DNA of 64,000 nucleotides. Source: Isoetes taiwanensis. Its lineage: Eukaryota; Streptophyta; Lycopodiopsida; Isoetales; Isoetaceae. The translations under genes were made by a program, and so were the position numbers. The stretch spans positions 5,220,600 to 5,284,599 of the forward strand of contig JAJEKV010000058.1 in NCBI GenBank assembly GCA_021234155.1. The letters are read 5' to 3'. The notes beneath the pieces are model-generated. The model worked only from the letters and a program-made list of their open reading frames with translations, made no database searches and had not been told where the DNA came from. The first letter of the stretch is position 1. Every line of letters begins with the position of its first letter. This document shows positions 57,505 through 64,000 of the stretch, in pieces.

Positions 57505-58107
57505 ATGCCAAGGTCTCCCACTAGAACTGCCGCCCGAAAACTCAAGAGTGGGTCTTCTTCAGATCGGGAGGTCTTGCCGCCCGAGTTTGACAAGGTAAGC
57601 ATCAGGCAGCTTAGGAGCAACAATTTTGATAGCATGTTTCCAGGGCTAGTGCAAATAGTGCAGGATGTTTGGGGTTCTGAAGCCCCTGCTGTTAGGGGTT
57701 ATCAAGAGTGCAGGATTAAGCCTGGTTGGATGGCAGATTTTTTTTCTGTGTATGAGCACGTTTTTTGTAGGAGGGACATTGCAAATCATCACATTCCATT
57801 GTATTTTGCCCGAGCATATGCACTTCATTACAAAGGAGTAAGCATTGATTGGGATGAGGTGAAAGCAAGTGCAAGTCTTCATTCAAAAGGCTCTCAAAAA
57901 GAATCTGACCTGACAGAATTAGCTACAGTAAAGTCTTCCAATGTTAAAGCTATTAAATGTATGCCTCAGGTAGAATTGGGGCAGCAATTGGAAATGATGA
58001 AAAGGTGGAGGGAAACAAGAGCATTAGATTCTGCCTCCATGCTTGATGAAATACAGACTTTAAAAGAGAAAAGGAAAACAATGGAAATTGAACTGTTGAA
58101 GCATTAG
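57505..58107 (+). CDS. Unknown protein of 200 residues with C-terminal coiled coil
   Basis: The ATG at 57505 gives MPRSPTRTAARKLKSGSSSD and then a globular part (MFPGLVQIVQDVWGSEAPAV, PGWMADFFSVYEHVFCRRDI, YFARAYALHYKGVSIDW). It ends with a Lys/Glu-rich helix (LDEIQTLKEKRKTMEIELL) and stops at 58107. The codon pattern is coherent, with no internal stops. No family recognised. A shifted continuation after 58107 (KASGKPTLRELLDIV) suggests that the stop may be a mutation. Confidence 0.45.
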   Translation: MPRSPTRTAARKLKSGSSSDREVLPPEFDKVSIRQLRSNNFDSMFPGLVQIVQDVWGSEAPAVRGYQECRIKPGWMADFFSVYEHVFCRRDIANHHIPLYFARAYALHYKGVSIDWDEVKASASLHSKGSQKESDLTELATVKSSNVKAIKCMPQVELGQQLEMMKRWRETRALDSASMLDEIQTLKEKRKTMEIELLKH

Positions 58108-59089
58108 AGTGATAAGAGCTTCTTGACAAGACCTGTGCAGAGTAAAGATGCAAAAATATGTGAGCAGTTCAGCATTATGGCAGGTTTAAAAGCAAGCGGG
58201 AAGCCAACTCTTAGAGAACTTCTTGACATCGTATAGAAGCAATTGTAGCATTTAATGGGAGCCTTGGAAAAACACATAATTGGATTTTCATATAACAATC
58301 AATAGTTTTCTAAGACTTGGAGGATACTAGGTGCTGCCTTGATCTTGGGATTGTGGGCTTGGCATGGGAAAATCTCTTTGGAATTTCAACGGTGCTCTAC
58401 TATAATCCAATTGTGTGTTTTTATCTCGAGATCTATGATCACTTATATAACATAACCAAAACAAATTGCACGCGACCGCGCTTCATGCGCTTGCATTTGC
58501 ACCACACATGTGCTTGCACATATGTTAATTCTAATGGACATCCATCTAAAGTATTTTAACACATGAAACTTTCTTATCAAATAACATCTTCCCATGGTAC
58601 CAGTTGATATACATGTTACCAAGATCATCTCGACCAACCTCGTTGGTCCCCTAGCAACTACTCTGGCATATGGCTCCCCCTGGGTATAGCTTGTACCCAA
58701 AACATCTGACAAATTCCTCCCCCTTTAACGATCTTATCCTCAAGGTCTAAGGAATTAGAGTTGCACAAAATTCTTCCGTCTTCCAAGTGGCATTAGAGGG
58801 AGACTGGTCTCGCCACAAGATCGGCTCTATTGCGCAAGTGCCAAACACGAGTGTCTAGAATCTGTCCGGGCGTTACAACAGAGTTTAAAACAAGTGGCAT
58901 ACTTTCAAAACTATCCCAGTTGTTCATCTTTAGCATTGCTCGCTTAAGTTGGCATATATAAAATGCAGGATAGATCCCATGTGGTAATGCCAACACATAC
59001 GCCGAGGTGCCATGCCTTTTAACTATTTCAAAAGGTGTAGCATATCTCGAGATAAGCTTTCAGACAATATCTTAACATGTACCGCAATA
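58108..59089. other. Intergenic, no gene seen
   Basis: Short ORFs only. Between about 58650 and 59060 the minus-strand words resemble decayed polyprotein coding but are too broken to assign. Confidence 0.4.
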
Positions 59090-59280
59090 TTTCATGATGT
59101 ATATTTGTACAGTTTGTCAGCACTCTTATTACTGCCACGGTTTTTCCCTCGAAAACCCTTCGGGGCAGGGTTTTTTAAATTCGAACAATAATACATTTGT
59201 TCCGCTTCTTTTTTTTGGTTCTGTGTGTCGGTTGGTCTCCGTGGACAATAAAGATGATTCATTCGTTTGTTCATTGCTTC
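59090..59280 (+). mobile_element. LINE 3' end
   Basis: It shares order and words with the LINE 3' UTR at 47530-47700: TATATTTGTACAG, ACGGTTTTTCCCTC, GGGTTTTTTAA, GGTTGGTCTCCGTGGACAATAAA. It ends in a degenerate ATTCGTTTGTTC-type repeat tail. It is a 5'-truncated copy. Confidence 0.7.
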
Positions 59281-59306
59281 TAACCAAAGGTTTGAGGGTG
59301 TTTGCG

Positions 59307-60201
59307 CGTAGCAGCATCCCATCATGCAACCATTGCACATCATTGTATTTATATTAAAACAAGGCAGTTTTATCATTCTAGGCTTGTCTCATGTAATTGG
59401 ATTACATGCACAAGTGTTTCTAAAATTGTTACATGCAAAAGTGTTTTTAAAATTGTTACATGTATTTATGCCATTCTTAGTGCCTGAAGTGACTGAAGGG
59501 CTTTACAAGGGCCCAAATTTTTTTTTAATATAACCAACACATATATACTATTAACATTAATTAACTCAAACCATTGCATCCAACACATTTAAAATAAATT
59601 CCCCCTAGAACCCCTTTTGATTTTTGGGTGCATATTCACACGGGGGATTACCAAAAGCCGTCGGATGGGCATATTTACCCTTTATTCCTTGATCTGAACC
59701 GTACATAGCGATCCTCATTTGTGGGGTATGCTCATACAAATTTTTGTATACTGTATATTAAGATTTACAAAATACTATAAGGTTTGAGAAAATGTACTTA
59801 ATGGTGTTAATTTTGTACATATATTGTAAGTTTTTAAGGACTCTCACTGCCCTACCCCTCGTGTGAATATGCACCCAAACCAAAGGGGGTTTTAAGGGGA
59901 ATTTATTTAAATGTGTTGAATACAATGGTTTGATAATTAATGTTAATGGAATATATGTGTTGGTTATATTAAAAAAAAAAATTGGGTCCCTTGGGGCCAT
60001 TGTAAAGCCCTTCGGTCACTTCAGGCACTAAGAATGGCATAAATACATGTAACAATTTTAAAAACACTTTTGCATGTAACAATTTTAGAAACACTTGTGC
60101 ATGTAATCCAATTACATGAGACAAGCCTAGAATGATAAAACTGCCTTGTTTTAATACAAATACAATGATGTGCAATGGTTGCATGATGGGATGCTGCTAC
60201 G
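59307..60201. repeat. Large foldback repeat, arms about 340 bases
   Basis: CGTAGCAGCATCCC at 59307 and its complement ending at 60201 open inverted arms (59307-59645 and 59857-60201) that match over nearly all their length. They surround a diverged spacer of about 210 bases. It lies about 240 bases beyond the stop codon of the capping enzyme gene. It is probably a foldback or MITE-type element; no clear target duplication is seen. Confidence 0.8.
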
Positions 60202-60440
60202 AGCACACAAATCATACAAATGACATATGCTGAATTATAAGTTCCCAAGCCTACACCAAAGATAATATAAATATCCATGAGAGAATACTTTTGTGAATAG
60301 AAATTGCAGAGTCTTATTCGAAGAATAGTAAAGAGAATGTGCGACAGACACTACTATTTCAATCTCCATATGATAATATAAAATCACTGCAGACTGATCT
60401 ATAGGGATTGGAGGCATGCAGGCCTTATACCACAATGTCA

Positions 60441-63400
60441 TCAATCGAAAAAATAGCTTGGATCTTGCTTAAGTGTGACAGGTGAACGTTCTATTCGTAT
60501 TCCATACATTGGCAGCTGGATGATCTTTCCAATTTCCTCATAAAGCACATCTTCTGTAATGTTGTCTTCAATACTCTTGACAATCTGTTGATATATGAAC
60601 AAGCTGGTTAGAACAAGCTGGTTATAAGAGTATCGGCCACATTGCTATATCTATGACAAGTAGTTAGGGTGTCACTTATTCAGTGGCAAGGACACTAGTA
60701 CAGACAAGCTCCATTGCCAAGTCTAAGAGAAAGACAATCTGATAAAAGATATTTGACGCCAGTAAGATTTCATATGAAACAAATAAGTTAAGAGGCATAC
60801 AGAAACAAGCTCCAAATCTCATGATTGGGTGAATGGTTTAATGCCCATCTGACTTTCATGTTCTACATGAACATTTCCCTAAAATCCTTCTCTATCATTT
60901 GCTCATAATTCCTGAACAAAAAGGTAGGATGCACCATGAGTGTACAAAAACTCATCATGCTAGATACTTGGATGCTCACAATGTCAAATCAACATTGGTG
61001 CCACCAAATGGTGTTTATCAATATTCACAATGTCCACTGGAACTAGTTTATCCTGCCAGAATAAGATTTATACTGAATGTCTTGCTTTATTTTTTTTCCA
61101 TTTGGGTTCCAAGTTACATTGCAATTGTCCATACAAACTGTATAACAAGAAAATGCAAGTTACCTTTCTATACGTGGTCCATGTATTTGGATGCTTCTTA
61201 TCATTCCGCACTCTCATAAACTCCCAACTATTCTTGATTATGTTCCAAGAGCATTCAACTACCTTGCCCTCTAGTGCCTTCGAACTTATGTTCTCTGCCA
61301 AGCATAACAAAAACTCAAGGGACAGAAAACCAAAAAGATTTTGCCATACAAACGACTACCAGAAAGTGTCAACTTTGCACCATCAAGACACTTTAGCTCG
61401 CCAGTCTTGCCAAGCAAACAAAGACGCTGTTCTCTCAACTCCGGTATTGTCTGTAAGAAGAGGAAAAGGGATATTAGATTCATGTGGATAAAGAGGAGTG
61501 CATCAGAAACATGAGAGACATCTTGTGGACAAAGAGGAGTGCATCAGAAACATGAGTGACATCTTAAAGGAGCATGCTAGAATTCATTTCAAAATGAACA
61601 TAGATAGAGCACAAAGATGACTTTCTACAGCTATCAATTTGTTGGTATGAGAATAGAAGAAACCCTGAGAATGAAATCAACAGAATTCATATGAGGATAC
61701 TTCCACTTCAAGAGGCCGTTGTATCCATATGGTATGTATGGGTCATCCCATCCCTGCACAAGAAACCAAAATGAATTAACTATATATGAAGCCCTGCACA
61801 AACTCCTTCACTCATGCTAGGGAGAATATGCTCTGTTTTAAGTGCAACCATTTTCCTAGGAAATTATTATTGATGAAAGAATAAAAGACATTGAATCCTA
61901 ATATTTCGGGCGCTACACTAGGCACATGGACCTCTTCACACGTCTTCTTTGATACTCCAAGTTACATTTACCTGGAAAATCACGCCATCAGCTTTATGGG
62001 GAAGTCTCTGAATAAGACCACCGAGAATCCTTTGCGTCATTGGCAGAACCCAAAATCCCTTCCGTTTTATCTGGTATATCAAACCAACAAATTAATAGAA
62101 TAAACAGGCCAATTCACACATGTTATTTTTCTGCATGGAGGGAGGGAGGACCACGTAACCATATCGAACAAAGAAAGCAACATTTATATGGACATTACTT
62201 GTACGTGGCTTGAAATCCCCGTGTAAAAACGGAGATATTAAATTGGTAATTTAAGAGAAGTTTAATTCTAATTGGAGAATGGCTGAGAAGCAGTTCTCCT
62301 TGAAAATCCAACTTGGAAAATGTTCTGCACTTTTCAGTTTGTTATAATGATAGCACTGAATTGCACGACTATAGACATGCCTTGCTTCTCTAGACATGTT
62401 ATAACTCATCTACATATTTGACCAGTTGAGACAGTTGTCCCACAGCCATATACTTAAAGCTCTGCGGAGCTTATTTTATGCCACGATGATAAAGAACTGT
62501 CCTGCATGTGATTGCCTAAGACTGGTAACACGCATTTTATAGCATAGCCTATCTCTACACATGGCATGCCTCCAAATGAAATTCTTTGTATTATGTTGGC
62601 ATTTGGACATTAGTGAATCGTCCCATAAAGCCCTTGGGGTGTCTGATGCACCAAACATCGATATAAAAATGAAACTATGCATCAAGGTGCAACTGAGACC
62701 AACCTGGAAATATTGGACTGCCTCCAATTCATAGTTATATTGATGACTAGATAAGGCATCCTGCTTCCTTGGTTCTATAAGCTCTCTTTCAATTGCCTTC
62801 CATCTTTCGCTAAATGGTTTCTGCAATTAACTAAAATAAAGTTACAAAACATACAAAAGATCTTCAAATCCGAAATAAGATAATTTTCACATGTTTTTCC
62901 AATGACAACGGTTGTACATAAATGAACCTGTTATGGAGCAAAACTCCCAAAAACTTTCCTAAACATTTCTGATATAAAATTTGTTTTTCAAAAAACCTAC
63001 CTTGTAACCACAATGTTAAACTTGCACACTGTTATTTATCAGATATCCACTTACAAGTTCCTATGAACAATGTGCCCCATCAACTTAGCGTTGCATGCAT
63101 GCAATGTGCATGTCTAACGACTGCAGCTAACACTGCTACCAGCACACTTTGATTCCAATTTGTTTAGCCCTATTTCCAAGAATAAAAGGAATCTACGCAA
63201 CTTCTTAAGCAGAGTAATCAGCATCTTTGGGAGTCATAGCCCCATATAGAAAGCCCTTAGATTGATCCAAGATGTTTTAAGTCTCTTAATGGCCAATGAC
63301 CAAAATGTTTTAAGTCTCGTATGGCATGGCAAATGAAGTTGTTGTGCTAACTGAGAAGTTTCTCTACAACCGAAAAAGAAAGAAGGTAGTAGCTCACATT

Positions 63401-63862
63401 TACAAGTGACTGACCATTTAGCATCATCAAGTCATAAACAAGGTAAGATCGTTTTTGAGCACCACTTCGAGCATCTATATCAATTATCATCTCACCATCA
63501 ATAAGTGTTAAATGCTGAGTCTGGGCATTTCTACCACCTTCAAAGTTCTACACAAAATAAACATACTTCAGACACGCAGCAGTACCAACAAAAAAAAGAT
63601 CAATATATGGTTATACCTTCCTTGGGAACCGCATTTCAAGCCTCTGGAATTGAAAGTTCCTGTCAATCATATAACATCCATCGTGCATTAACAGCATCAT
63701 GTACCGGAGACCATCTGCTTTCCATGTTGCACAATAGTATCGTTCCTGGAGCAGCTGCAAATGCTTCCTGCAGTATTGGGACATTCTAATGCCTACTGTG
63801 GCAAGACAGACAAGGTTCATAAGGCAGTCCAATACCTGGTCAACGATGACGGTTGAGATCCT
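60441..63862 (-). CDS. mRNA capping enzyme (RNA guanylyltransferase domain), 3' exons
   Basis: Minus-strand exons with AG/GT borders: 63767-63617, 63547-63404, 62820-62704, 62070-61972, about 61756-61664, 61450-61360, 61294-61164 and 60584-60441 (stop TGA 60443-60441). One exon between 62704 and 62070 is not found. A possible exon at 63862-63834 lies upstream. The enzyme transfers GMP from GTP to the 5' end of nascent mRNA in the nucleus. Visible motifs are the nucleotidyl-lysine site TWKADGLRYMM, DGCYMIDR, LIDGEMIID, KADGVIFQ and GLLKWKYP. An OB-fold region follows (KVVECSW, WEFMRVRNDKKHPNTW) and the C-terminal IIQLPMYGIRIER. Plant enzymes also have an N-terminal phosphatase domain, which would lie beyond the window. 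The frame is intact in all exons seen. Confidence 0.88.
62071..62703 (-). other. Capping enzyme intron region with an exon not located
   Basis: Between the exons at 62820-62704 and 62070-61972 the family normally has sequence linking ELEAVQYFQ-like and KRKGFWVLP-like parts. I could not recognise it in these 633 bases, although a short exon may be present. Confidence 0.4.
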
Positions 63863-64000
63863 GGAAATACTAAGCACTCAAGTTTGAAAGGCTGTTGTAG
63901 ACAATAAAACTATGCATCTCAGCACGTTTTGAATACGTTCTAAACCCTTATAAGATAAATGCAAAGGACAGCATACGCAAAGTAGCCTCATAATAGGGAC

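Noticed and set aside
57505-57550. RTAARKLKSG at the start of the 57505 protein as a second H3-tail mimic
   Set aside because: It lacks the ARTKQTARK order and position; the similarity is a few basic residues and is probably chance.
62476-62703. Extension of the capping enzyme exon beyond 62704
   Set aside because: Family similarity stops exactly at a CAG/GT donor at 62704; the rest of the frame is intron.

Overview
This window comes from the nuclear genome of a land plant. The evidence is spliced GT-AG genes, a plant-type mRNA capping enzyme, a captured phytochrome fragment, LTR retrotransposons primed by initiator tRNA-Met, CACTA transposons and telo-box-like AAACCCTA motifs in LTRs. Heavy nesting of repeats and the character of the phytochrome fragment suggest a non-seed plant (moss, lycophyte or fern). 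That placement is an inference, and no species can be named.

Positions 1-46361 are essentially one Ty3/gypsy chromovirus copy on the plus strand (called E2). Its 5' LTR is not visible and its 3' LTR is at 44842-46361. It sits in a LINE whose 3' part continues at 46362-47720. Other elements have split E2: a 3.8 kb TIR element (1930-5766); a second, complete chromovirus of the same family in reverse orientation (E1, 6728-21269), itself interrupted by a CACTA transposon carrying a phytochrome fragment (12139-16087); a different Ty3/gypsy element in reverse orientation (E3, 23889-29914); an 11 kb element with CAC termini (32562-43622) that holds minisatellite arrays and a further TIR element; and a MITE (44161-44751). 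Short target-site duplications and matching reading frames or sequence on both sides of the inserts support this reconstruction.

E1 and E2 share a distinctive design: LTR of about 1.5 kb, tRNA-Met primer site (seen in E1), a leader with two similar hairpins about 200 bp apart, an extra ORF before gag, gag with a CCHC knuckle, pol ending in an integrase chromodomain, and two polypurine tracts separated by a perfect small hairpin. The extra ORF differs between them. In E1 its first ATG encodes MARTKQTARK, which matches the mature histone H3 tail from A1 to K9. In the same frame, after one TAG codon, there is a segment resembling the H3 alphaN-alpha1 region. A retrotransposon that encodes both an H3-tail protein and a chromodomain is the most notable finding here.

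From 47.7 to 58.3 kb the window holds a decayed DDE-type transposase-like gene, a minus-strand spliced gene with a RING-like finger, simple and palindromic repeats, and unrecognised ORFs. From 58.3 kb to the end lie a LINE 3' end, a large foldback repeat and the 3' exons of a minus-strand mRNA capping enzyme gene. That gene is the only confidently identified host gene.
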